Assembly: GCA_015501055.1 (NCBI GenBank)
Contig: JADNYV010000225.1
Location: forward strand, 1 to 57,790
Reading direction: 5' to 3'
Source: Mucidula mucida
Lineage: Eukaryota; Basidiomycota; Agaricomycetes; Agaricales; Physalacriaceae
Length of the DNA: 57,790 nt
Position numbers and translations under genes: made by a program. Below, piece after piece: positions 24,990 to 34,743 of this stretch (its first letter is position 1; every line of letters starts with the position of its first letter). The notes beneath the pieces were generated by a model that was not told the origin of the DNA, did no database searches, and worked only from the letters and a program-made list of their open reading frames with translations.

Positions 24990-26029
24990 CCCGCTTGTGC
25001 TGCTTTCCTCCTTGCTGTTCTCCTCGCTACTGTATTGATTGTCTAAAGGTTGTATCCTTATATATCTCGTCTGTGTCTTGACCTACAGATTCGTTTGTCA
25101 ACTCTTTGCCCTCCACGACGTGATCAGGGCCGGTTCAGTATCGTTGACCAATGACTACGCTCCGAATTTACAGGTTGGACGGCTTTTTAACCGACTCCAT
25201 ATCAATCCTGCCGGTACACTGATGTTAGAAGCTTGGGATACTGTTTGTGGGCAACAGCTAACTTTCGTCGATCTATATGGCACCATTGATGGTTAGACTG
25301 TGCCGGAGATGCGATCTCATGGTCGTGAAAAAGATTTCGGATACGCGACGTGAAGAGGGGCGGGGCACCGCGACCGCCGCCTTGGTACACTGGCCATGCC
25401 AGTTGGCAATGTACTGTATTGCAGTCTTCTTGTACCCAGTTTTGCCTGGTTACGTCGCTGAATGGTAAGTTATTGTTAGCATTCACCAACTGTACTAACA
25501 ATCTATTCACAGATTTACTATATTATAGTACTTTCTCCGTAACATCAAAGCGGACTTGCTTCTAGGTGTCCCTAAACGAAGCAAGGCGACCCAACCTACC
25601 TGGGCCCCTTCATCGAAACCGTCGCGACCAACGGGGTGTAACTTGATATTGTCTCAAGCAGGTGCGTTTTTCTTGCTCAATATCGTCGAAGACTCACCTC
25701 TCCTCAAGGCATCCTTCGGGTACTTCTTGCATTTTATGCTTGCTCATTGATTCCCAGTTGACCAAAGCCCTTGAACTGCCCCGCCGCCAAATAGCGCAAT
25801 CTCATAACCACAAAACGGAAGCTCAGGCGGCCTTGCTGGCGCAGGCCCAAGCTATCTAACCTCCGCCCTATAAAACTCTACAACAATGTCGACATTGCTT
25901 ACAATGGCTCACATACTATCTTCAGCATAAAGTGGCAAGTCTGTTTCTTCTAAGCTGCACGCGATTTCCTGATTCGCATTCTGCACAGCAATGTTGTGGC
26001 TCTCCCATTCTCCAGGTCTAATTACGCGT
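24990..26029. other. spacer downstream of CFIm25, no confident gene
   Basis: Several short open frames occur on the plus strand with a good intron-like segment at about 25466-25513 (GTAAGT to CACAG). Pieces such as CIAVFLYPVLPGYVAEW are hydrophobic, and the last frame ends in ETRRQ-like charged sequence near 25858. I could not join them to a known protein. A small membrane-protein gene or its remnant is possible. Nothing else is seen. Confidence 0.35.
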
Positions 26030-26591
26030 CGGAAATAAAACCATCCCGATCACAATGGACCATAGTCTCAATAAGTGGTCGCCCAACGCGATCGCACACT
26101 GCCACTGCAAATCCTTTGGCCGTCCACCCGCCACGATATCACACTGACCAATCTCTAGAATTTGAAAATGTCTTCCAAGAAATTCCTGGAATGAATGCGC
26201 CTATCATCGAGGTCTGTCCATGTTCGCCGGCGAAGTCCATGCTGACCTTCGTTGCAGAGTAAGTTCGAAAATACTCGTCAACGCTCGCCAGGCCAATTAG
26301 GTTTTCCCGGAAGCAGAGATGTGAATCTTCGTGGACAATGGTCCATCCGTGCTCGATCGACCAGTCCCATTGTCCACGATTGCCATATCGGTCTGCCCCC
26401 CAACGACCCTGAGATTGTGCCATTGTCTAGCGCCGACCAGTATAAAGCCAGTCGCGTCTACCGCCATCGCTCCCACCTTTCCCCACGAACCGACCAGAGC
26501 CATACGTTGACCGTATTGTCCTCTTTCACGATTTTCCGTCACTGTCTTCTCGTCCTTACTATCCTTTACGAACCTCCAAATAACGTTCATT

Positions 26592-27829
26592 ATGATGTCT
26601 ACCGAATCATTCCCTATTTCCTCTCCCGAGTTGGTCGTGGCGCACACGACTCCCACGAAATCTCAGAGGCGTCGTAGCAACGCCACTGCCTCGGAGACGC
26701 GTCATGTCCTCAAGTCGTCTCCTGGCAAGGCCACCACCGTTCGACTCCCGAGCCCATCGGCGGTCAAGGTGTCCATTACTAGGTTCGTCTGTTCTTTCAT
26801 TTATGTTTGACTCAATCCTCATATCGCTGTAGTCCGCGCCCTGAGGGCAATGACAGCGACGACAACACCCAGGACGTCGCTGATGATATTCAAGTCACTG
26901 TGTCCGACATTGAACCTGCCAAAGATTTCGCTTCACCCTCCGCCAAGATCACCATCACCGTGCTGAAAGGCGATGACATCGACGCTAACTGTGCTCGCCT
27001 CACGTACCTCTGTCCTATTTCCGAAGACGAGGTTACTGTTCCTGTTGAGGAGAAGGAGCCTCTCCCTCTCGACCAGCCAGTCTTCATTCGTCCATCCCGC
27101 GTCCCAGAGCGATCTGTTCTCTCGCTCCCAGCCCTTTGCGATGGCCCACCAACCCCGTTGGAGCCACTCTTTAAGCGTGCATCTCCGCCGCCCTTGCAGT
27201 TCTACAGACGGGAGCCGGAGGAAGTAGATGTTTCCATCCGCAGAGACTCTTTGGACTCAGAGATTTCCAGCACGGGCTATGACGGAGACTACGAGCGTGG
27301 CGGCGAGGTTGACGATCCCGATGCGTCTTTCACCCAGCCCGAGGAAGACGTCCAAGACAATTATGACTTCCTCCCGCGCCGCAACAGTCTGTTCCAAGGG
27401 CGCAGGCTCCCGCGCCCGGTCGGTTCGGACAACCTCTACGAGAACCAGGAGGACGACCACTACCTGGAGCGTCCATCCAACCCCGTCGCCGACGCGTACA
27501 GCAGCGATGAGGATGACGACCAGGATAATATCGTGCCGGTTCCCTACCTCACTAGCCAAGTCGCCTCGGCCTCTGAGTCGGACGACGAAGACGAGTCCGT
27601 TCCAGCGTACACGGGTGGCCTGCCTCTGTCCCGTGGCCCAGCTACGCCGGCGCGTGTACCCCGCCCTGTTCTGCGGTTGGCTCAAAGTGGAGTGGAGACG
27701 GTTATGCAGTGGGTGCGTGGGACGAAGAGACGGCGCTCAGAGTCGCCTTCTCCTGAGCGCGATGCGGATGTGGATGAGTCCATCCATGTCGCGAAGAAAT
27801 CCAAGCTCATGGCTGTCTACGCGTATTAG
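26592..27829 (+). CDS. gene B, copy 2 (unknown acidic nuclear-type protein)
   Basis: Two exons, 26592..26782 and 26833..27829, give about 395 aa (or start one codon later at 26595, matching copy 1). Domain picture as in copy 1: basic Ser/Thr-rich N-terminus, KITITVLKGDDIDANCARL core, acidic low-complexity middle, basic MQWVRGTKRRRSESPSPE and the terminal VAKKSKLMAVYAY. Relative to copy 1 it has in-frame insertions or deletions, for example EEDVQDNYDFLPRRN against EEEGKDFLPLLRRN and RPVGSDNLYENQ against RPDSFYENQ. Both frames stay open despite clear divergence, which suggests selection on the protein. It is followed by element R and a fragment of gene A rather than by a whole A gene. Confidence 0.75.
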
Positions 27830-28359
27830 CGGTTTACATTCTTTCCTATTGACGGTCTATGATGCCTACACGATCCTTACTTTACTGTTACGCTCTCGAT
27901 TTTCTTTATCTCCGGTTAAGTGTTGTACGTTTGATATGTACAGCGCATCATCATAAGTAGTGTAGATTAATAGGTAGAGCCTTGTGCGAATAATATGATA
28001 GTTTCAACGAAGCTTGAAGGAAGTTTTTCCTAAAATAACTGTGTTTCGGAAAGCGTGGTCAACTCGAGAGTACTGTCATGTTGACTTTGCGAAGCTCGTT
28101 TGAGAAAATAGCGCCACCATCGGGGATTGAACTTGAGCCGTTGCTTAGCATGATCGAGCCCGAATTCGCCGTCTCTTGCAATACGACCACGACCTTTCCT
28201 CGAGAGATAAAGCCACTCATGGTGATCTGAACATGCTTTGCCCACGACTTTCATTGAGGCTATTGCTTCCGCCACCCCGACAAAAGGATCGACGAAAGTC
28301 TGGTGAAAGCGAAATCCGAGACCGACTAGCTTTCGTCAATCTGACATTTTGTTCTCAAC
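27830..28359 (+). repeat. B2 3' flank and element R, copy 2
   Basis: The first 190 bp match the 3' flank of B1. From about 28080 the sequence matches R, with a core on the minus strand reading ATGCTAAGCAACGG and AAGTTCAATCCCC, again followed by GATGGTGGCGC. Compared with the other copies, the promoter and leader of gene A (about 200 bp, including its TATA box and 5'-UTR intron) are missing after R. Confidence 0.55.
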
Positions 28360-28447
28360 ACCATCGTCAATTTCTTGCCATCCGTTTTGTGGTCGATGGC
28401 CCGAGTCTCTAGACAACGCCTAGCCCCGCTCCGCCAGCGGAGTCTTG
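28360..28447 (+). pseudogene. truncated 5' fragment of gene A
   Basis: About 88 bp match the start of gene A: TTCAATTTCTTGCCATC, then GTGGTCG, CCCGAGTC-CTAGACAACGCC and CCGCCAG-CGGAGTCT. The start codon context, TATA box and leader intron are absent and the match stops at about 28447. It is therefore a dead remnant of a third A copy. Confidence 0.6.
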
Positions 28448-28892
28448 TTTGAAAGAATATTGTGTCCTTTCGACGCGGCCTTCTTCGTAGCTTGAATGGA
28501 TCCTGTGCTCGTCTGCTATAAGCTTCCTTGGGACACTACCATCGCACTGCTTCTGCGATGCGCAAGGTAAGTTGTGCGTCATTTCTGTAAGTGTGGTGGT
28601 CTTTGGTGAAGACAGATGTGAGGGAGCACCTCCTTGCTGGGTTGACATCCTCACAACGTGTATATATCAGCTGGGGCATACGGCAATCATCGTGCTCGGG
28701 TTTCTGAGTATGTACAACTATCACCACATTCATACCGGCTCACAGCGCGCACACTCACACTGGGGGGTGCACACCCACAGTGGTCCAAGTGAACACATGA
28801 CAATAATTACCATATTTGTACACCATGCTGATATTGCCACCACACTCTCCTCATTCCGCCCCACTTGAGAAGATATATATTCACCGCTAATC
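28448..28892. other. GT/CA-rich stretch beside the telomere-like repeats
   Basis: No gene seen. From about 28735 it is rich in CACA/GTGT motifs (CACACTCACACTGG, GTGCACACCCACAG). A segment near 28714-28746 (ACAACTATCACCACATTCA) recurs in inverted orientation near 29126-29158 on the other side of the telomere-like tract. Confidence 0.45.
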
Positions 28893-29031
28893 GCCCCTAA
28901 CCCCCCTAACCACGAACCCTAACCCTTTCCTAACCTGCAACACTTAGGCTTCGGATACCCGAAGCCTAAGTGTTGGGCGCGCTAGCGCGCGCGGAGTCAC
29001 CAACTCACCCTAACCTACCCTAACCCTAACC
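28893..29031 (+). repeat. interstitial telomere-like CCCTAA tract with hairpin insert
   Basis: Two blocks of degenerate CCCTAA repeats lie at 28893..28936 and 29006..29031, both with the C-rich motif on the plus strand. CCCTAA/TTAGGG is the usual telomere repeat of filamentous fungi. Between them sit a perfect hairpin and a GC palindrome (listed separately) plus about 15 bp. The blocks hold only a few exact repeat units each, so this is not a functional telomere. It could mark an old chromosome end, a healed break or a telomerase-mediated insertion. Confidence 0.7.
28938..28975. repeat. perfect 17-bp hairpin inside the telomere-like tract
   Basis: Arm CAACACTTAGGCTTCGG at 28938..28954 and its exact complement at 28959..28975, with the 4-nt loop ATAC. 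It is followed directly by the 14-bp palindrome GCGCGCTAGCGCGC at 28977..28990. Together they could extrude a cruciform. No run of T follows, so an intrinsic terminator is not suggested. Confidence 0.8.
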
Positions 29032-29330
29032 GGCGCCACAGATCAATTACCAATTTGGGCATCTTCATCGCACGGCAGTGCGCCCGGGTGTGCGTGTGCA
29101 CCCGAGTGTGGGTGTGCACGGTCTGACCCGGTGTGAATGTGGTGATAGTTGTAAACACTCCGGGTTTCTGACAAGACTTAAACTCGCGCTGGTGTTAGTC
29201 TGCATGTATTGGGGGGCCTGAAGCAACTTCCTAACCTAGAGATACAAGGGTAATGATACAAAAACAGTGTAATACAGTGTCAACAAACACTTACTTGCAA
29301 CCAGTAGGGCAGTGAGTGCAGACTAAAAGT
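29032..29330. other. region between telomere-like tract and the cullin 3' end
   Basis: It contains GT-rich sequence (GTGTGCGTGTGCACC near 29090) that mirrors the CA-rich stretch on the other side of the tract. The 3' untranslated region of the cullin gene should also lie here. No open frame of interest. Confidence 0.4.
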
Positions 29331-32300
29331 CTATGCAACATAGGTAAATGTGTCTTCCTCTCCATCGACACATTCTATATACTCCTTCTCCAGTAGTATC
29401 TCTATAGCCTTTTAAAGGAGAAAAGACAGCAATCAGATGCCGTACACGGAATGTAAGAAATGACATTTACCTTCTTGATGTCCGGGACTTTGGCAGCAAA
29501 GCGCTGAGAGATATGGGAAATGACCTCTTGGACAAGGGCCTGATTCTTCAACGTCTTGCACGACTTCATAATGCTGACCAACGGCATGAGCAGTCTTGTC
29601 ATAGAGTGGAAGGAACATGTTGGAGTTTGGCGATGCAACTCGCCGCCTCGAGAACTGACGAGAAGTTTCCTTTCTTAGTCAGCTGCTCAGTCAGCCAGTA
29701 GAAGTAGAATTTTGTAGAACCTTCTAGTATATTTTGCATGTAGTATATAAGCTAAATCCATTCTCGCCGGTAGAGCATCTGTTTGCTCTAACGCGAGCTA
29801 ACCCAACGGTATTGCGCGATTGCAAGCACTCACTCAAATATCAACCTCGCTCCCTTTACCTCATTTATTCTAACACAAATTTTGCATGCACTCACTCAAA
29901 TATCAACCTCGCTCCCTTTACCCCATTTATTCTAACACAAATAGATCTTGGTAAAGCCACCAATAACCCGGCTCAGTCTTTCGCGCCCTCCCCACACCAA
30001 CCATGTCCGGCTACCGCCTCTCTGTTGACCCACTCTCAGAGGTAGAGAACTATGCCACCTGGAGCATCCAGATGGGAGACATTCTCAATGACCTCGGACT
30101 TGACGGCCATATAGCTGATGGCGCATCAGGCACCGATGCCACATGGAAAACTTCGGACCAAAAGGCCCTGATGCAGATCCGTCTACGCGTCGAGCCCCAC
30201 ATCATTGTCGACATCCGCAACGCGAAGACAGCTCTTGAGGCTTGGACTACCCTCAAGGACAACTACCAGAGTGATGGTGGTATTGGGATCATCCTAGCCA
30301 TCCGGAAACTCTTTTCCACCCGTGCCCAAGGTGATGAATCCACAATGGAGCGTCATCTTCGTGACATAAAGAATTGTGCTGAAGATCTACGCACATTTGG
30401 TTACCCCCTGGACAACAAAGTCTTTTCCCTTGCGCTTCTCACATCCATGCCCGAGACTTGGGACTCATGGGTTTCATCAACAGCCCTTGATGAGACATTA
30501 CTCTCGAGTCCAAGCAAGGTTAACGCTGCCATCATGATGGAAGCAAAGCGCCGTTTGTCTGGATCAGGCAATGGCATTGTTCACGATACCGCCATGGTTT
30601 CCAAATCCAGACCTCCTCTGCGTAAGCCGCGTAATGCGCCGCAATCATCATTCCGATCGTCATCCAACCCTGCACCACCCAAAAATGTCTGCTACACCTG
30701 TGGCGGCCAAGGCCACATGGCTCGTGATTGCCCATCAGAGCCCGACACTGTTGCTGCATTTGGTTTGGCTGAATCTGATGAAGAGGAATGGTCCTCAGAC
30801 CCAGAAGCAGACTCGGACTTTGCATTTTAAATGCACACATTATTTTCCTCCTTACTATACATCATTTTAATTATGCCTTCCATTTCTCATCCACCTGACA
30901 TTCAATTTTTGGACTATCCTTCTTTTCTTTGGCAGACTCAGAGCTACTAAAGATTGGCAACCTGGCCCAGAAGTAGTTGGGACCGCCAATAGTGCCACGT
31001 GCACGATCACGGGGATACGGGTCCCTGGAACACCATGCTCGGGGCATTGGTGGGGACATGCAGGCCGTGCGCTGCATCACTTTGTGTACCATATTTGTGC
31101 CGGGGATCAAGCACGGCATGAGGCCGCAGTTTCAGGGGGAGCTCGGCATTTGCAACTCATACTCAGTGCCTCGTCGAGGGGGAGTGTTGGAGTTTGGCGA
31201 TGCAACTCGCCGCCTCAAGAACTGACGAGAAGTTTCCTTTCTTAGTCAGCTGCTCAGTCAGCCAGTAGAAGTAGAATTTTGTAGAACCTTCTAGTATATT
31301 TTGCATGTAGTATATAAGCTGAATCCATTCTTGCCGGTAGAGCATCTGTTTGCTCTAACACGAGCTAACCCAACGGTATTGCGCGATTGCAAGCACTCAC
31401 TCAAATATCAACCTCGCTCCCTTTACCCCATTTATTCTAACAGAACACATACCGAACGATGGCAGCCTGGATGACATATTTCCTGTCCGTGTCGACGGCC
31501 TTAAGGACGTCGGAGGACTCAGCTTTGACTTCAGCCTTGATCGGCTGGTTGAAGTTGACACGGATCTTCTTCGATTTGAAGCCTGTTGCTCAAGGGTGAG
31601 ACTCCTTCCAGACGACGGAACATCATACCGTCCATGGTCAACGTGTCGTGTCTGTTGTACTGCACTAACACCGACATCTGATACGCACTCGTCATTAGTA
31701 TATACTTCTGGTTTAGATAATTCGTCTGCAGCTCGTTCTTCGAGTAGTTCCACAGCCAAGTCAATCTGCGTCCAGAATGCTTGCTCTGGTAGTACTTCTG
31801 GAACCTCTCGTACGTGCTGATGAGCTCGACAGGAATGCTAAAGCCGTGATTTGGGGCGTTGAGCGGCCAGAAGTTCGTGCCAAGAACCAAGATGCTGAAA
31901 TCGATTGCCATGTCGCGATGGTCTTGTTCCATGCTCTGCTTGAAGGAGTTCGTGAGATCCTTGCTCAGGCGCATATCTGTGAGACGAATTGAAGCGAGCG
32001 GATAATGGAAATGAAGAACGTACCGGTCAACATTCGCCGCAGGTTGTTTGTATACTCGACACCACAAGCTTCCTCCAACTTGGAGATCATCCTCGTCTCC
32101 GCTTCGTCCGACGCAGATACGCCGTGAATCAAACGCTTCGACAGTTTGGTCGTGTAGAATATCTGGAACACGTCCTTATCCTCTAGATATTTGAATAGGA
32201 TCATCTTCGGAAGGAATGATAAAAAACCGTCAAAAAATGACGGAGCAACGTACAACACGGTTGAGAGCACCCTCCAAATCTTCCTCCTCTCCCATCTTGC

Positions 32301-33721
32301 TCCTTTTTCGAAGTAAAGTGTCTGCATATTTGGCCAGGAGTTCAGCAGATTTCGTCGGTGACGATCCTGTCGCGGCGTTACGGTTGACAAACTCTCGACA
32401 TGCCTTGTCGAAGCTCGCTCTGAAACCAGCGTGGCGTTTATACCTCCGTATAACCATCTCCGAGTGATGGTGATGCACCTCTATTACAGCATCGACATAG
32501 ACGTTTTGGTCAACAGAATTAATAGCATCGCCCTCCCTAACAATCTTAGAGACTGCGGAGAGCCCAGCGTGTGTGACCTCAGCCTCAAATCGTTTCGTCA
32601 ATGGCTCCAAACCACCAGGGATGCGGGCGAGAAGATCACAGGCACGCTGAAAATCTTCGTCGAGCAGCTTCTGGGAGGTATCCTGAATCAAGTGAGCATA
32701 CTGGCGGATGAGAACATCTTCACATTTCGCGATCAACTCCTTGCGCGTGTTTGTGTGAAGATAGCGCTCTACACGATCCTCCTCCTTCCTCAGCCACTCC
32801 TGGGCCTTCTTCAGATAGTCGGACACGGTGTTCTCGGCAAGGAACACCTGCGACTCCTTTTTGTAGTAGAGCCCAGTTGCCTGGATGAAGGGTGTCTCAA
32901 AGTGTTCCTTGTAGACGGCAAGACATTCCTTGTTGGGATCGGTGCTGTCGAGACCTAGCGCCACGAACGAGTGTACGACGATTTTGATAAGGTCCTGGTC
33001 TATCTCGTCTCCGTTCCGCTGGCGTTCGATCAGATGTAGGGTGGCGCCGGTGAGTTTCGAATCGTCTTGCTCGAAGAATTGTGATTTCCAGTGCGCTATC
33101 GCAAGCTAGTGCAGAAGATAAGGCATCAGGACGAGCTGGGTTGTAAAAGCTACTGACTATGTAGACCGGATAAATGTCGTTTCTTCCCTTGTATCGTTCA
33201 CGTTGCACCCAGTAGCGATTAAGATTCGTGAAAAGGCGGTTGAGGTAGTTGGCACCCGTTGTATAGCGGGTCCACTCAGCGGCATAATACCGCAAGAGTG
33301 GCTCATCCGGTAACAAGGTAGCAGCCTAGTGGCCCATAAATGATACGCCACCAGAGACGCCGAAACACGACTTTACCTGCTTAATCGGCAGGAGATGTAT
33401 TGTGAAAGATTCCGCTAGCTTGTAGTAGAGATCGGATCCTGCAAGATGCGGCCCTCCTGTTAGTCTCGTGAGCGCGATGTAGCCTCACGTACCCCAGTTG
33501 GCGTCGGGCTTGACGCCAGTACCCATCGACTTGGGCAACGTACAGTAGTAATACAATGCCGTATACAGATTACTGAACTCGGGGAAGGCTAAACCGGCGT
33601 TCGGATTGGTCATGATCTGGTCGACACCGAGGCTCAGAAAGGCCCATGTTTCGGTGAAGTTTGCCGTGCGAGGCGGTACGTTGGAATATTTGCGAGTCGA
33701 TGAAGAGGCAGCGGCCGACAT
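29331..33721 (-). CDS. CUL1: cullin-1 (SCF ubiquitin ligase scaffold), intron carries an LTR element
   Basis: Nine exons: 33493..33721, 33377..33438, 33158..33325, 32254..33105, 32024..32204, 31629..31976, 31453..31582, 29471..29573 and 29331..29408, about 716 aa. Cullin repeats include [21 protein letters not shown] and [15 protein letters not shown]. The cullin homology domain has [27 protein letters not shown] and [32 protein letters not shown]. The C-terminus keeps [20 protein letters not shown] (K after IVRIM is the usual neddylation lysine) and ends EDTFTYVA. Known role: holds Skp1/F-box proteins and Rbx1. Oddities: a 1,825-bp LTR element enlarges the intron before exon 8 to 1,879 nt. 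Also, about 40 residues usually found between YNxxDTLT and FKSKKIRV appear to be missing. Confidence 0.93.
29618..29875 (+). repeat. 5' LTR
   Basis: 258 bp, TG...CA ends, with a TATATAA box at 29744..29750 that probably drives element transcription. The last 60 bp of the LTR/leader are followed by a near-copy at 29883..29942, a 62-bp-period tandem duplication not present at the 3' LTR. Confidence 0.9.
29883..29942 (+). repeat. tandem duplicate of the LTR 3' end
   Basis: Nearly identical to 29821..29880 (TGCAAGCACTCACTC against TGCATGCACTCACTC, and TTACCTCAT against TTACCCCAT). It ends in TCTAACACAAAT like the LTR boundary itself. It may reflect slippage during minus-strand strong-stop synthesis. 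Confidence 0.8.
30003..30830 (+). CDS. copia-type Gag nucleocapsid protein
   Basis: An intact 275-codon frame, the only gene of the LTR element. The N-terminal two thirds follow the copia gag (UBN2/Retrotran_gag) pattern: [33 protein letters not shown], the [14 protein letters not shown] helix and [15 protein letters not shown] basic linker follows, then one zinc knuckle [14 protein letters not shown] (CX2CX4HX4C), and an acidic tail. Gag assembles particles and packages element RNA in the cytoplasm. The frame ends at a stop with no downstream pol, although autonomous copia elements normally continue into protease. An open, undamaged gag in a pol-less element suggests it is useful in cis. Confidence 0.9.
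   Translation: MSGYRLSVDPLSEVENYATWSIQMGDILNDLGLDGHIADGASGTDATWKTSDQKALMQIRLRVEPHIIVDIRNAKTALEAWTTLKDNYQSDGGIGIILAIRKLFSTRAQGDESTMERHLRDIKNCAEDLRTFGYPLDNKVFSLALLTSMPETWDSWVSSTALDETLLSSPSKVNAAIMMEAKRRLSGSGNGIVHDTAMVSKSRPPLRKPRNAPQSSFRSSSNPAPPKNVCYTCGGQGHMARDCPSEPDTVAAFGLAESDEEEWSSDPEADSDFAF
31185..31442 (+). repeat. 3' LTR
   Basis: 258 bp, same ends and length as the 5' LTR with about five substitutions. The GAACA duplication and then cullin intron sequence (GTATGT donor on the minus strand at 31447..31452) follow directly. Confidence 0.9.
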
Positions 33722-34209
33722 CGTGCCAGTTGAGCGAGGTCGTGGTCAAACAGGAAAGAGTCAAGAGGAACAGAAGCCGGAAGAACCCTGTCGTACGTAA
33801 CTGGTGAGAAAAGGTGCTTTGCGTGGGTAAATCGACCTATGATTGATTGTACTGAGAACCTACTGTCATTGCCAGTACCCGATTTTTGGGATGAACGATG
33901 CCGATTTCATCACTTCATTCGGGGGTCTTCATTGGTCCGCCTAGCATCCGGTCTTTCTTTCTCGGGTAACACGTTTACTGAGATAAACTCGAGAATGAGA
34001 CAAAATTCCTCTGAGAAGCTTATTGCATGAGGGGGAGACGATAAAGCACTGTCATAAACCGACTGCACATAAAACTGGATGCAGATACTGCCGGCGGCGG
34101 CAGAAGTACGTACAGCATAGGAAGTAGTATCTTGCCAGCAAGTGCTTGGCAGGCCGTGCTTGAAAACGAGCTCCGGAGCTCATCCAGGTCAAGGAGTCGC
34201 GTCGAACTG
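33722..34209. other. cullin promoter region
   Basis: About 490 bp between the cullin start codon and the third repeat unit. No domain-bearing frame and no clear RNA gene seen. Confidence 0.4.
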
Positions 34210-34225
34210 CTAAAGAGAGGATAGA

Positions 34226-34520
34226 GCTCGTTCGAGAAAATAACGCCACCATAGGGAATCGAACTTGAGTCGTTGCTTACTAGCATGCTCAAGCCCGAGT
34301 CGACCTTCTCGTCCAATACCACCACGACCTCGAGAGACAAAGCCGCTTATGGCGATCTGATACATATTGCTGGCGCATTGATTTGAACATGCTTTGGCCA
34401 CGTCTTTTGATTGAGGCGATTCCCCGTCGGCTGTGATTTTCGATAAAAGGACCGGCGACCTTCTGAACTCGTAATATGGTCAAAGCGAACTCAAGGCCGC
34501 CTAGCTTTCATCAATTTGAC
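34226..34520 (+). repeat. noncoding element R, copy 3
   Basis: On the minus strand the core reads GGGCTTGAGCATGCTAG, then GTAAGCAACGACTCAAG and TTCGATTCCCTATGGTGGC. TTGAG and CTCAA can pair around the AGCATGCT part, and GTTCGATTCC matches the Pol III B-box consensus closely. A full tRNA fold cannot be drawn. Confidence 0.5.
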
Positions 34521-34594
34521 ACTTGGTTCTGAACAAAGTGTCGAAATGACGTGTCTGACACTGCCTCAGTCAAAGTGCTTGACCTCGTGTTGGA

Positions 34595-34601
34595 TATAAA
34601 A
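34595..34601 (+). promoter_or_regulatory. TATA box of gene A copy 2
   Basis: TATAAAA about 145 bp before the start codon and upstream of a leader intron at 34689..34737 (GTAAGT...CTTAG). Matches the arrangement in copy 1. Confidence 0.5.
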
Positions 34602-34743
34602 GGCCCACTTAACAGCTTCGAGGTCGCCACGACTTACTTGCACACCATTACACACGCAGCATAGATTTGCTATCCAGCATCGCGAGCAGTAAGTCGAAAC
34701 ATTCGCTTGTGCACAATTGAACTGACGAAATTCTTAGCGATAA

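Larger units (their letters stand above)
26030..28447 (+). repeat. right arm of inverted repeat: module B2-R-truncated A
   Basis: It matches the left arm in reverse orientation, from the B promoter region through gene B and its 3' flank to element R. It then continues into only the first 90 bp of gene A sequence. The two arms face away from CFIm25 with a spacer of about 2.2 kb. B2 and B1 differ at roughly one residue in eight, so the arms are not a recent perfect palindrome. Confidence 0.8.
29618..31442 (+). mobile_element. gag-only copia-type LTR retrotransposon (TR-GAG-like)
   Basis: Two 258-bp LTRs (29618..29875 and 31185..31442) begin TGTTGGAG and end TCTAACA. They are flanked by the 5-bp target duplication GAACA at 29613..29617 and 31443..31447. 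A polypurine tract GAGGGGGAG precedes the 3' LTR. The LTRs differ at about five positions, so the insertion is fairly young. The only gene is a gag on the plus strand; no protease, integrase or reverse transcriptase is present in the 1.3-kb interior. It lies antisense to and within an intron of cullin-1. It must have moved with enzymes supplied by another element. Confidence 0.92.

Noticed and set aside
25202..25860. Possible small membrane protein gene downstream of CFIm25
   Set aside because: Hydrophobic pieces and an intron-like segment exist, but no start-to-stop model or family match could be made.
28354..28990. CRISPR-like or transcription terminator reading of the hairpin at 28938
   Set aside because: A eukaryotic genome, no spacer periodicity and no T-run; the hairpin is better described as an isolated inverted repeat.
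34240..34330. A tRNA gene on the minus strand in element R
   Set aside because: Only the T-loop/B-box part fits. The acceptor ends do not pair and no A-box or D-arm is convincing, so it is kept as a repeat.
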